DNA of 64,000 bases from JBAZOY01 sp041648505 (GTDB taxonomy: Bacteria > Desulfobacterota > Syntrophia > Syntrophales > CG2-30-49-12), in the NCBI GenBank assembly GCA_041648505.1, contig JBAZOY010000006.1:1-64000 (forward strand). The letters are read 5' to 3'. The notes under the pieces are model-generated. The model did not search any database. It was given only the letters and a program-made list of their open reading frames with translations, and was not told the origin of the DNA. Positions 1-7,712 of this stretch are shown piece after piece; the stretch's first letter is position 1; every line of letters starts with the position of its first letter. The position numbers and the translations under genes are program-made.

Positions 1-722
1 TTGGTGACCGGCATCTTGCCGGAAGACTGGAAAACCCTTCCAGGGTCATTGATACACATTTTCGCCTCGAAGGCCCGGTTGCCAAACAGATCGAACATGT
101 CTTTCTTGAAGACTGGGGTTTCACCACGGGCGAGCGCAGCACAAACACCATGGAAAATGATATCCATGCCGACGGGACCGCTTGCCGGGTAATTACGGAC
201 GGTCCCAACGAAGACATGGACAAACTTGCAACAATCCTGGTTGGTGCTATTTCCTTGGCCCGGAGACAGATTCTTATTATGACCCCATATTTTCTACCCT
301 CTCGGGAACTGATTGCCGCTTTACAGGCGACAGCCCTGCGCGGCGTTGAAGTGCGGGTAATACTGCCGTCTTTAAACAACCTGCCCTTTGTACACTGGGC
401 GTCGATGAAGATGCTCTGGGAACTCCTGCAAATAGGAATAAAAATTCATTACCAGCCACCCCCCTTTGTACACACCAAACTTTTCATTATTGATGACTGC
501 TATGCCCATATCGGTTCGGCAAATATGGATCCGAGAAGCATGCGCCTCAATTTCGAACTGGTCGTTGAAATCTACGATAAGTCTTTTATAAAGAGGCTCT
601 CGACACATGTTGAAAAGAGCCTGAATAATTGCAGAGAAATCTTTTTAGAGGATCTGGACAATCGTTCATTACCCGTTATGGTTCGGGATGCGGCGGCCTG
701 GCTGTTTACCCCTTATCTCTGA
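1..722 (+). CDS. cls: Cardiolipin synthase (phospholipase D family), 5' truncated by window edge
   Basis: The frame that starts at base 3 is open from the left edge to the stop, so this is the C-terminal part of a longer protein (about 239 residues visible; family members are usually 400-500). It carries the second HKD phosphodiesterase motif, HTKLFIIDD followed by GSANMD, near residues 154-173. The segment PSRVIDTHFRLEGPVAKQIE upstream matches the inter-domain part of bacterial cardiolipin synthases. The family makes cardiolipin from two phosphatidylglycerols at the inner membrane. The first HKD motif and membrane anchor must lie before base 1. An internal ATG at 150 is not the true start, because similarity continues upstream of it. 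Confidence 0.88.
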   Translation, partial: GDRHLAGRLENPSRVIDTHFRLEGPVAKQIEHVFLEDWGFTTGERSTNTMENDIHADGTACRVITDGPNEDMDKLATILVGAISLARRQILIMTPYFLPSRELIAALQATALRGVEVRVILPSLNNLPFVHWASMKMLWELLQIGIKIHYQPPPFVHTKLFIIDDCYAHIGSANMDPRSMRLNFELVVEIYDKSFIKRLSTHVEKSLNNCREIFLEDLDNRSLPVMVRDAAAWLFTPYL

Positions 723-951
723 TCAGGTTGATAAGGGTGTCCAGCTGTTGGGAAAAAATCAGGCACCGCCAATGAGAGTCACTTTTTAAACCGGAAAATA
801 GTAACAGTTCATGGGTTACATTGTTTTATCGCGGCAGGCGAAACATTACGGAAACGGTTTTGGAGGCGTCGAATAATTAGAGTGTTATCATGGTATGTGA
901 TAGATACAGGATAAAGGCAAACCTCAACATTACATTGAAGGAGTGGCTGAT

Positions 952-3084
952 ATGGCAATGATACAAAAAGAATTTCCAAACCTTCCTCAGCGCATCAAAG
1001 GGCTGGGTGAATTGGCTGAAAATCTATGGTGGAGCTGGCATCCGGAAGCAAGGATGCTCTATAAAATGCTGGACCGTCAGGTGTGGAAAGAGACCGGCCA
1101 TAATCCCGATAAAACGCTCAGGGGGCTCTCCCAGGAAACATTGGAATCGGCAGCCGGAAACGTTTGTTACCTGCGCCGCTATGACATAGTCATGTCTCGG
1201 TTCCGGAAAGATATCGAGGCAAAGGGATATTGCTTCCTGGAAATTGTTCCCGATCAAAAAATGCATACCATTGCTTATTTTTCCGCGGAATACGGTTTGC
1301 ACCATTCACTCCCTTTTTACGCTGGGGGGTTAGGGTTTCTGGCTGGCGATTACATCAAGGAATGCAGTGACCTTGGTGTTCCCCTGATAGCGGTTGGATT
1401 TATGTATCCCGAAGGATATGTCCGCCAGTTCATCAGGGATGATGGCTGGCAGGAAAGTATGGATCAGCCTCTTGATCGTGATGCCGCATCAATCTCAAGG
1501 GTCCTGGATTACAAGGGGAAACAGCTTCTGGTCAAAGTGCCGTTGATAGAACCACCGATTTTTGTGACCGTCTGGAAGGTTACGGTGGGAAAAGTTTCCC
1601 TCTACCTTATGGATACGGATAATGAGTTTAATGATCTGTCGAGCAGAGGTATTTCCGCACGGCTTTACACAGGCAATATGGAGCAGCGTTTGCATCAGGA
1701 AATCGTTTTAGGCATCGGCGGGTCAGAGGTCTTAGAGACACTCGGAATTAAACATACGATTTTACATCTGAATGAAGGGCATGCCGCTTTTGCCCTGTTG
1801 GAAAGGATACGTGATCGCGTTCAGGGAGGGATGAGCTATGAAGATGCGTCACGGGAGGTAAAAGACACTACGGTATTTACAACCCACACCCCGGTCCCCG
1901 CAGGTCACGATGTTTTTCCTTTTTACCTGATGGAAAAATATTTTGCATCTTATTGGCCATCATTGGGACTCGATCGTGACCGTTTTATTCAACTGGGTTT
2001 CCACCCGTATGACCACGGGGCCGGATTTAACATGACAGCTTTTGCGCTTCGCATGTCAGGTTGCAGCAATGGTGTCAGCATGAGACACGCAGAGGTGACA
2101 CGCCGCATGTGGCAAAGCCTGTGGCCTGATTTACCGGAGGAGAAAGTCCCCATTGATTACGTTACCAACGGCATACACGTTCCAACATGGATAGAACCCA
2201 AAATGCAGCTTCTCTTCGATAAGTATCTTGGACCAAACTGGCTGAAGGATCACGATAACCCCTTCCTCTGGGAAATGATCGAGGAAATTCCCGATGAAGA
2301 ACTATGGAAAACCCATTACTGGTTAAAAATCAAATTGATCGATGTTGTCAGGGAACGCGCGCGCCGACGCTGGGTCAAAGACAGGGGCGGTACACCCACT
2401 GTATTAGCCGGTGGCGCCATGCTGGATCCCTCCATCCTGACTATCGGTTTTGCCCGCCGATTTGCGACATACAAGAGGGCTGATCTAATTCTACATGACG
2501 CGGAACGTTTAAAAAAACTTTTAAATGACCGTTGGCGTCCCATTCAGATTATCTTTGCCGGAAAGGCGCATCCCGCTGATGACCCGGGAAAGCGGATTCT
2601 ACAAAAAATATTTCATGCGGCCTGCAATCCGGAGATGGGGGGGCACATAGCATTTCTGGAGAACTACGGAGAGCAGTATGCGCAATACATGGTCCATGGG
2701 GTCGATATCTGGTTAAACAATCCGTTACCGCCTATGGAGGCCTGCGGAACCAGCGGCATGAAGGCTGCCCTCAACGGTGTGCCCAACCTGAGCATTATGG
2801 ACGGATGGTGGATTGAGGGATTCAATGAAGACAACGGTTGGGCGTTTGGTCAGGAAGGAATACAGGGTAACAGAGATCCGCTTGACGCCGAAGCGATCTA
2901 CCGGCTTCTGGAAGAAAAAATCATCCCCCTTTATTACAAAGTTTCGGATGACGGCGTACCCCGCGACTGGGTCAAAGTGATGAAGGAATCAATTAAGACA
3001 AACGCTTCAAGATATTCGGCCCGGAGGATGGTTAAGGAATATATCCAGAAATTTTATGCCAGGGCGGTCACATCATCTCCTTAG
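952..3084 (+). CDS. glgP: Alpha-glucan (glycogen) phosphorylase, GT35 family
   Basis: A protein of about 710 residues that releases glucose-1-phosphate from glycogen or maltodextrin in the cytoplasm. The pyridoxal-phosphate lysine lies in EACGTSGMKAALNG near residue 600, and the N-terminus (LAENLWWSWHPEA) is that of the short alpha-glucan phosphorylase family rather than the roughly 800-residue E. coli MalP/GlgP form. I chose ATG 952 because AAGGAG at 938-943 sits 8 bases upstream; the in-frame GTG at 943 overlaps that ribosome site. The gene stands alone after cls. A glycogen-synthase-like glycosyltransferase occurs far away, near 55 kb. Function is secure, exact substrate is not. Confidence 0.93.
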   Translation: MAMIQKEFPNLPQRIKGLGELAENLWWSWHPEARMLYKMLDRQVWKETGHNPDKTLRGLSQETLESAAGNVCYLRRYDIVMSRFRKDIEAKGYCFLEIVPDQKMHTIAYFSAEYGLHHSLPFYAGGLGFLAGDYIKECSDLGVPLIAVGFMYPEGYVRQFIRDDGWQESMDQPLDRDAASISRVLDYKGKQLLVKVPLIEPPIFVTVWKVTVGKVSLYLMDTDNEFNDLSSRGISARLYTGNMEQRLHQEIVLGIGGSEVLETLGIKHTILHLNEGHAAFALLERIRDRVQGGMSYEDASREVKDTTVFTTHTPVPAGHDVFPFYLMEKYFASYWPSLGLDRDRFIQLGFHPYDHGAGFNMTAFALRMSGCSNGVSMRHAEVTRRMWQSLWPDLPEEKVPIDYVTNGIHVPTWIEPKMQLLFDKYLGPNWLKDHDNPFLWEMIEEIPDEELWKTHYWLKIKLIDVVRERARRRWVKDRGGTPTVLAGGAMLDPSILTIGFARRFATYKRADLILHDAERLKKLLNDRWRPIQIIFAGKAHPADDPGKRILQKIFHAACNPEMGGHIAFLENYGEQYAQYMVHGVDIWLNNPLPPMEACGTSGMKAALNGVPNLSIMDGWWIEGFNEDNGWAFGQEGIQGNRDPLDAEAIYRLLEEKIIPLYYKVSDDGVPRDWVKVMKESIKTNASRYSARRMVKEYIQKFYARAVTSSP

Positions 3085-3440
3085 AGAAGAGAATTTTCCG
3101 GCATGGGACATACCAGGTGTCATTTGTCTGGGAAAATATCGATAGTTCCGAAGTCCGAAAAAGAAAATACCGAAGAAATTTATTGTAATAGAATGATCCT
3201 CTGAATATAATATAAGTAAATTCAAGTAAATTTGTTTTCGTCCCACGGGTTAGTGGTAAAATCAACGCTGTAAGGGTTTAACCGTGTTGATAAATGGGAG
3301 CTTCTATTTTTCTAAATTCTTAAAAACACCAAAGATATCAGTACGGCAATTTTTTAACCCGTATTCTCAATAAAGGAGGGCATGGGAGCGCAAGCCGGTC
3401 GATGGACTATCGTCCGGTTTATACAGACTGTATAATCATT
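3085..3440. other. Intergenic stretch with a short palindrome before the cassette boundary
   Basis: I see no gene here. The only structure is a perfect 15-base palindrome, TATACAG-A-CTGTATA, at 3420-3434, directly before the putative cassette boundary GTTGGGC at 3441-3447. It could be an operator, or part of the recombination site that received the first cassette. No attI-like array of core sites is recognisable and no integrase gene lies nearby. Confidence 0.4.
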
Positions 3441-3470
3441 GTTGGGCCAGACTAAAAGAGGAGGTGAATT

Positions 3471-3964
3471 GTGAGTGAAGAATGGCGAAGCAATTGGAGC
3501 CGACATTATGATCAGGTGCAATGGACGGCAACCACCTTGTTGATGGCCGCAATTGGCGGTCTGCTCGCCTTTTCGTATTCGCAAGCTGGGGTTCCCTTTG
3601 ACCCGTGGATTCCCGCCATTGGCTTGTGGTTAACGTGGCTTGCGGTCTATTACGCCGCCAGTTGTCGTGAACTCCGACGACTCCTTCATGACGACCTTCC
3701 TGCGGGCGACGAGAAGGCCTTTCTGAGCAAGTGTCGTGATCTTAGGCAGTGGCCGGTGTTTCTAGTGACGTTTGCAATCATCACGATCGCCTGGTTATGG
3801 CACTGCTGGGCACATGACTGGCACTGGTTGTCGCTGGCTCTGCTTGGCTTGCCGTCAGTATTGCATGGTTCCTGATGTCCTATCATGCCAGCCGACGAAC
3901 ATGCAGTCAGCCGGAGAAAGAGCATATGGAAGAGGGGGAGGCCCAACATCCGCCTGCAAAATAG
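3471..3964 (+). pseudogene. Cassette-borne small membrane protein of unknown function, probably frameshifted
   Basis: I do not recognise the family. GTG 3471 follows a strong AGGAGGTG ribosome site. The original frame stops at 3875, after 134 residues, in the middle of what should be a last membrane helix. From about 3821 the +2 frame continues convincingly as a hydrophobic helix (ALVVAGSAWLAVSIAWFLMS), then a basic stretch and an acidic tail ending at TAG 3962, so a single indel near 3815-3830 is likely. The restored protein would have about four membrane segments in about 165 residues. The 3' end overlaps the attC-like site, as in gene cassettes. The indel may be a sequencing error. Confidence 0.6.
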
Positions 3965-4002
3965 CGTCGCTTCGCGCTGCAGTTTGAGGCGGGGCGTTAG
4001 CC
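3941..4002 (+). other. attC: attC-like integron recombination site, cassette 1
   Basis: R'' is GCCCAAC at 3941-3947 and R' is GTTAGCC at 3996-4002. Between them, CCGCCTGCAAA (3950-3960) pairs with TTTGAGGCGG (3983-3992) leaving one unpaired G, the extrahelical base expected in the attC bottom strand. An inner AGCG/CGCT stem closes the hairpin. The cassette's own 5' box GTTGGGC (3441-3447) is the exact complement of this R'', which is the hallmark of a cassette integrated at both ends. Length, 62 bp, is within the attC range. Confidence 0.75.
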
Positions 4003-4021
4003 CTTCTCGTCAGGAATAAAC

Positions 4022-4921
4022 ATGTCTCATGATCACAACCATCAAGCGGGGAATTACAATCGTGCCTTTGCCATTAGTGTTGTCCTCAATGTTGTTTTCG
4101 TCGTCATTGAAGCAAGCTATGGTATTGTGGCCGAATCCATGTCCCTGGTGGCAGATGCCGGCCATAATCTGAGCGATGTGCTAAGCCTGTTACTAGCTTG
4201 GGGGGCAAGTGTGCTGGCCGCAAAAGCCGCAACAGAGCAAAGAACATATGGATTCCGCAAAGCAACGATAATGGCTTCTTTGGCAAGTGCAATATTGCTA
4301 CTGGTTGCCATGGGCGGCATTATACTGGAAGCCATTGGTCGATTCTTCGACCCAAAACCAGTTGAGGGTATGACCATAATAGTGGTTGCTGCTATTGGCG
4401 TTCTTATTAATACAATCACAGCCTTGCTTTTTGTATCTGGCCGAAAAGATGATCTGAACATTAGAGGTGCGTATCTTCATATGGCCGCTGATGCTGGTGT
4501 TTCATTCGGTGTTGTTGTGGCAGGTATAGTTATCGTGCTCAAAGGCTGGTTATTGATTGATCCTCTGATCAGTCTAGTTATTGTGGCTGTTGTTCTCATC
4601 AGCACCTGGTCTTTGTTACGTGATTCGATGAATCTTGCCATAGATTCAGTACCTGCAGGCATTGATATGGCTGGAATAAAAACATACTTGAACTGTCTTG
4701 AAAGCGTTTGTCAGATACATGATCTGCATGTTTGGCCTCTGAGTACTTCAGAGATTGCTCTGTCTGTCCATTTGATTGGAACCGGCGATCCCATGAGAAA
4801 CGATTTTCTGATTGAAGTCCAGCAACATTTACATGATCAGTTCGGCATAGAGCATGCCACAATTCAGGTTGAAAACGAAGCTGATGGTCAATGTGTTTTG
4901 AACAAGAACAGCTGTATATAG
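4022..4921 (+). CDS. Cation diffusion facilitator (CzcD/ZitB-type zinc/cobalt/cadmium exporter) in a cassette
   Basis: A 299-residue CDF exporter, expected in the inner membrane as a metal/proton antiporter. It has an N-terminal His-rich start (MSHDHNH), six predicted helices, the metal-site motif ADAGHNLSD in helix 2 (near residue 48) and HMAADAG in helix 5, then a cytoplasmic C-terminal domain with HDLHVWPLS. The gene begins 20 bases after the attC-like R' box GTTAGCC (3996-4002) and is followed 3 bases after its stop by GGCTAAC (4925-4931), the exact complement, so it forms cassette 2. The metal cannot be told from sequence; zinc, cadmium or cobalt are usual. Confidence 0.9.
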   Translation: MSHDHNHQAGNYNRAFAISVVLNVVFVVIEASYGIVAESMSLVADAGHNLSDVLSLLLAWGASVLAAKAATEQRTYGFRKATIMASLASAILLLVAMGGIILEAIGRFFDPKPVEGMTIIVVAAIGVLINTITALLFVSGRKDDLNIRGAYLHMAADAGVSFGVVVAGIVIVLKGWLLIDPLISLVIVAVVLISTWSLLRDSMNLAIDSVPAGIDMAGIKTYLNCLESVCQIHDLHVWPLSTSEIALSVHLIGTGDPMRNDFLIEVQQHLHDQFGIEHATIQVENEADGQCVLNKNSCI

Positions 4922-4924
4922 AAG

Positions 4925-5124
4925 GGCTAACAATTCCTTCAAGGCGACACCAAGGGGTGTCCTCCCTTGAGCCTCGGTTCATTCCCGAAAGTCGTCCAGT
5001 TTCCTCTTTGCGCCCGATAGACGGCTGGCTTTAATTCAGGTCATCTGTTACAATTTCGCTAATGAACGTGGGCGCAAAGGTTCATTCCGCAGGCGCCCTT
5101 GGCGCGCCTCAATTGGCGTTATGC
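4925..5124 (+). other. attC: attC-like site, cassette 2, unusually long
   Basis: R'' GGCTAAC (4925-4931) complements the cassette's 5' box GTTAGCC, and R' is GTTATGC (5118-5124). The ends read AACAATTCC and CAATTGGCGTT, like classical sites. At 200 bp it is too long for a normal attC. The 10-mer GGTTCATTCC occurs at 4976-4985 and again at 5079-5088, so loss of one 103-bp unit would leave a normal site of 97 bp. CTTTGCGCCC (5006-5015) and GGGCGCAAAG (5070-5079) form an inverted repeat inside. I infer an inserted or duplicated segment within an attC. Confidence 0.5.
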
Positions 5125-5137
5125 CTGAAAAAGGCTC

Positions 5138-5172
5138 TTGCAAATACTAAATATTGTACGTTATAATGTACA
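5138..5172 (+). promoter_or_regulatory. Putative toxin-antitoxin promoter with operator palindrome
   Basis: TTGCAA (5138-5143), an 18-base spacer and TATAAT (5162-5167) form a sigma-70-like promoter. The inverted repeat TGTAC (5155-5159) / GTACA (5168-5172) is centred on the -10 box, where a Phd-type antitoxin would bind to repress its own operon. The promoter lies inside cassette 3, so the pair would be expressed wherever the cassette sits. Confidence 0.5.
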
Positions 5173-5199
5173 TAATTTAGAAACAACGCGAGGTGAAAA

Positions 5200-5481
5200 A
5201 TGCAAAGATTAAAAATTAATCAAGATATCAAACCACTATCCGAGGTAAGGATAGGTATCGCAAACTTCATAAAGCAAGTTCATGATACAAAAAGACCTTT
5301 GATTATTACGCAGCACGGAAAAGGTGTTGCCGTTTTATTGGATGCTTATGAATATGAAGCAATTCAGGAGAAACTTGAGCTTTTGACAGATGTTCAGGCA
5401 TCCCTTAATCAACTCGAAAATGGACAAGGTATTGCTCATGAAGATGCAAGGGGAAAAGTTTTGAAGAGAGTCCAGGAATGA
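5200..5481 (+). CDS. Phd/YefM-family antitoxin in a cassette
   Basis: A 93-residue antitoxin of the Phd/YefM fold: PLSEVRIGIANFIKQV, PLIITQHGKGVAVLLDAYEYE, then an acidic helical tail that would wrap the toxin. It binds DNA as a dimer to autoregulate and neutralises a RelE/ParE toxin. GAGGTG lies just before ATG 5200. The stop overlaps the start of the toxin gene as ATGA, giving translational coupling. It belongs to cassette 3, bounded by GTTATGC (5118) and GCATAAC (5660). Toxin-antitoxin pairs are common in chromosomal integron arrays. Confidence 0.85.
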   Translation: MQRLKINQDIKPLSEVRIGIANFIKQVHDTKRPLIITQHGKGVAVLLDAYEYEAIQEKLELLTDVQASLNQLENGQGIAHEDARGKVLKRVQE

Positions 5482-5665
5482 AAATCATTTGGTCGCCGTT
5501 GGCTATTGATAGAGCTTCGGAAATCGCTGAATATATAGCCCAGGACAAACCATCTGCAGCAGAAAAATGGATTAACACGGTATTTTCAAAAGTTGAGCAG
5601 CTAAAATTTTCTCCTGAAATCGGCACGGTAAGCAGATACTGCCAATAGATGAAATTTTGGCATAA
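5478..5665 (+). pseudogene. ParE/RelE-family toxin with internal deletion
   Basis: Starts at the ATG overlapping the antitoxin stop. The first 50 or so residues (IIWSPLAIDRASEIAEYIAQ) are typical ParE/RelE N-terminus. The open frame ends at 5648, after 56 residues, against about 95 in the family. The last bases before the attC, in another frame from 5633, read QILPIDEILA-stop, the usual family C-terminus. So about 30-40 codons of the core sheet are missing and the two ends are out of frame. The restored stop TAA (5663-5665) lies inside the R'' box. The toxin is very probably inactive while its antitoxin is intact. Confidence 0.75.
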
Positions 5666-5715
5666 CTACAGCTTGAGGGACGTGGGTTCCGCTGCGGCTG
5701 CCAAGAACCCCCCTG
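5660..5715 (+). other. attC: Left half of an attC-like site, right half lost
   Basis: R'' GCATAAC (5660-5666) is the exact complement of this cassette's 5' box GTTATGC (5118-5124), so it closes cassette 3. CAGCTTGAGGG follows and can pair imperfectly with CCCTGAACTG near 5713-5722, but no R' GTT core follows. The sequence instead runs into a mechanosensitive-channel gene fragment, so the array was broken by recombination here. Confidence 0.5.
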
Positions 5716-6053
5716 AACTGCGCGCACTGGGGACAGGACTCCTGGCGGGAGTCGGGGGTGTTTCTGTCGTTCTTGGCCTCGCTGCCCAGAACACTCTTTC
5801 CAATCTGGTTGCGGGACTGTCACTGGTGCTCTACAGGCCCATTCGAGTAGGAGACAACGTTCAACTGACCACCCCAAGAGGGCTGATGACTGCCACTGTG
5901 GAGGTTGTCTCTCTCGGCTGCACGGTTCTTCGCGATGCTGACAAGCACGAGGTTATTGTCCCCAACAGCGTGATGGCGAGCAGCGTAGTGATTTCGGCTC
6001 GGAGCAACAAGAGTGTCTACCGATTGAACTGCCGACAGTTAGCCGGTAAATGA
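5700..6053 (+). pseudogene. MscS-type mechanosensitive channel fragment
   Basis: The frame open to 6053 encodes the pore helix and part of the beta domain of an MscS-family channel: ALGTGLLAGVGGVSVVLGLA, then AAQNTLSNLVAGLSLVLYRP, then IRVGDNVQL and VIVPNSVMASSVV. Family members need at least two membrane helices before this and a cytoplasmic domain after it, both missing, so it is a fragment of about 110 residues. The ATG at 5649 falls in the cassette's attC region and is not a genuine start. The fragment marks the right boundary of the plus-strand cassette array. Confidence 0.7.
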
Positions 6054-6238
6054 AACATGCAACTCCTTTTCTGTAAACAAGATTCAAGTAAGTCTAAAAG
6101 GCTTGAGCACATAACTCCTGGGACGTAATGCCGGGGACGGGACGGTAATTACGCGGAAGTACGACGACCATCCTCCGCGTCTTCTGCTCTTTGCGGGTTA
6201 GTTCAGGTGTTGTAAAAACAATAAGGAGCTCTTGAATC
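6054..6238 (+). other. Intergenic, no gene recognised
   Basis: No coding region seen. The stretch holds short GC-rich repeats such as GGGACGTAATG and GGGACGGTAATTAC (6120-6155) and the ribosome site AAGGAG (6224-6229) of the next gene. Confidence 0.3.
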
Positions 6239-7114
6239 ATGAAACTAATCGTTCAGTCAATAATTATTTGCATTATCCTGTCAACAGGGCCGGCCTTTTC
6301 CAAAACGATAAAAATAGCTGTCATACAAGACAAACACACGGAAGGCTCTACATATTTGCTGTTGCAAGACTATCTGAAGAGCAAGAATATTGACGCCATG
6401 TTGTATTCATATGGCAGCTATCTGCTTGCGGCAAAAAACTTTGAAAAGGGTGTTGTCGATATCATGTTTACGGGATCAGGCATTGCGGGATGGATGATCA
6501 TCAAAAATATTGCCTATCCGGTGGTACGACCAGTAGCTAAGGAAGGCTGGAGCACTTACTCTGCTGTTATAATCGCACCCGCCGGCTCATCCCACTTTAC
6601 AGGAGAACTATCAGCGCTGAAAGGGAAAAGGATAGCGGCCTGCGAGTTGGCATCAAGTGGTGAGTTTTTTGTCCGTTCTCTTCTGGGAGATGAGAGCGAT
6701 CTGGTAATAACAGAGTCTCATAGTGATGCACTCGAGAAACTCAAAAGCGGTGTTGTAGATATAGCCGTGATCAAGAATAGGGTATGGGATGTTTTGAAAA
6801 AGAAATATCCCGGGTTTGAGCAGATTAGCGGAGATAAGGCAGAACACCCTAATGGCACGCTTATGGCGTCTTACAATGCTGATAAGAATATCATCAAGAA
6901 GCTCAAGACATTGTTGCTTGGCTTTGAGAACGACAGATCTCCTCAGGCGATGCGAATAAAAACAGCCATGAACATAAAGGGATTTATCCTCACACAAGAA
7001 AAAGATTTCGAACAGACCCTGGCATTACTGAAAAAAGCCGGGATATCGGAAAGGTCCGAATTTGTCTTTCACGAAGACTTGCAAAGTTCTTCTAAAAAAA
7101 AGAACAACGAATGA
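6239..7114 (+). CDS. PhnD-like periplasmic substrate-binding protein
   Basis: 291 residues with a cleavable signal peptide (MKLIVQSIIICIILSTG...AFS). The mature part is the type II periplasmic binding fold of the PhnD/phosphate-phosphonate family: IKIAVIQDKHTEGSTYLLLQ, GVVDIMFTGSGIAGWM, LSALKGKRIAACELASSGEF, SGVVDIAVIKNRVWDV. Such proteins feed an ABC permease or act as sensor-domain partners. No permease or ATPase gene is next to it, so the ligand and partner are unknown. It lies just after the cassette array and before a DUF302 gene. AAGGAG upstream supports ATG 6239. Confidence 0.8.
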   Translation: MKLIVQSIIICIILSTGPAFSKTIKIAVIQDKHTEGSTYLLLQDYLKSKNIDAMLYSYGSYLLAAKNFEKGVVDIMFTGSGIAGWMIIKNIAYPVVRPVAKEGWSTYSAVIIAPAGSSHFTGELSALKGKRIAACELASSGEFFVRSLLGDESDLVITESHSDALEKLKSGVVDIAVIKNRVWDVLKKKYPGFEQISGDKAEHPNGTLMASYNADKNIIKKLKTLLLGFENDRSPQAMRIKTAMNIKGFILTQEKDFEQTLALLKKAGISERSEFVFHEDLQSSSKKKNNE

Positions 7115-7238
7115 ACCAGGCCAGTCAGAAGGTCGTTATTTGCCCAGTTGCTGAACCTGATGAACAGTATTCGCATCTAGTTTTTGTCGAAAGGTTAGCA
7201 TTCTGTTCTGCGTCGACCACAAAGATGGAGGTGATTTC

Positions 7239-7622
7239 ATGTATTATATAGTTGAAACCGACAAATCATTCGACCAGGCGTCGGCAGACCTTGAATCAGC
7301 GGTTAAACGTCATGGCTTCGGGGTACTGCATGTCCACGACCTGGGTACAACTCTCCGCGTTAAAGGCATTGTCTTTGATGAGCAATGCAAGGTTTTTGAA
7401 GTCTGCAATCCGGTGCAGGCGGCAAAAGTTCTGTCAACCGATATGCGCCTGAATATGGCGCTGCCGTGTCGTATCTCGGTGTTTACGGAGAAAGGCAAAA
7501 CGAAGATTGGTCTTATTAAACCAGGGCAAATGCTTTCGGCGCTATCTCAGGATGCAGCGTTAGTTCAAGTTGCCAAAGGGGTTGAGGAAAAGACCATTCA
7601 GATGGTTGACGAGGCGAAATGA
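7239..7622 (+). CDS. DUF302 domain protein
   Basis: A 127-residue cytoplasmic protein (no signal peptide) made of one DUF302 domain: MYYIVETDKSFDQASADLESAVKRHGFGVL, then the core around VFEVCNPVQAAKVL, LPCRISVF and IGLIKPGQML. DUF302 proteins are small alpha/beta proteins of unknown biochemical role, often near redox or metal stress genes. GGAGGTG lies just upstream of ATG 7239. No operon partner is evident; the gene is followed 90 bases later by a phosphoglycerate mutase. Confidence 0.85.
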   Translation: MYYIVETDKSFDQASADLESAVKRHGFGVLHVHDLGTTLRVKGIVFDEQCKVFEVCNPVQAAKVLSTDMRLNMALPCRISVFTEKGKTKIGLIKPGQMLSALSQDAALVQVAKGVEEKTIQMVDEAK

Positions 7623-7712
7623 ATAATCGCCGCAAAACCAATAAGGATTGATTAGACCTGCGGGAATTCCTAATCCCAAAACTGTACGGGAAGATATTAA
7701 CTTTTACACATT

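Noticed and set aside
943..951. GTG 943 as the start of glgP
   Set aside because: The ribosome site AAGGAG at 938-943 overlaps it; ATG 952 has proper spacing.
3420..3434. Palindrome TATACAG-A-CTGTATA as a defined operator
   Set aside because: One short palindrome at a recombination boundary is not enough to name a regulator site.
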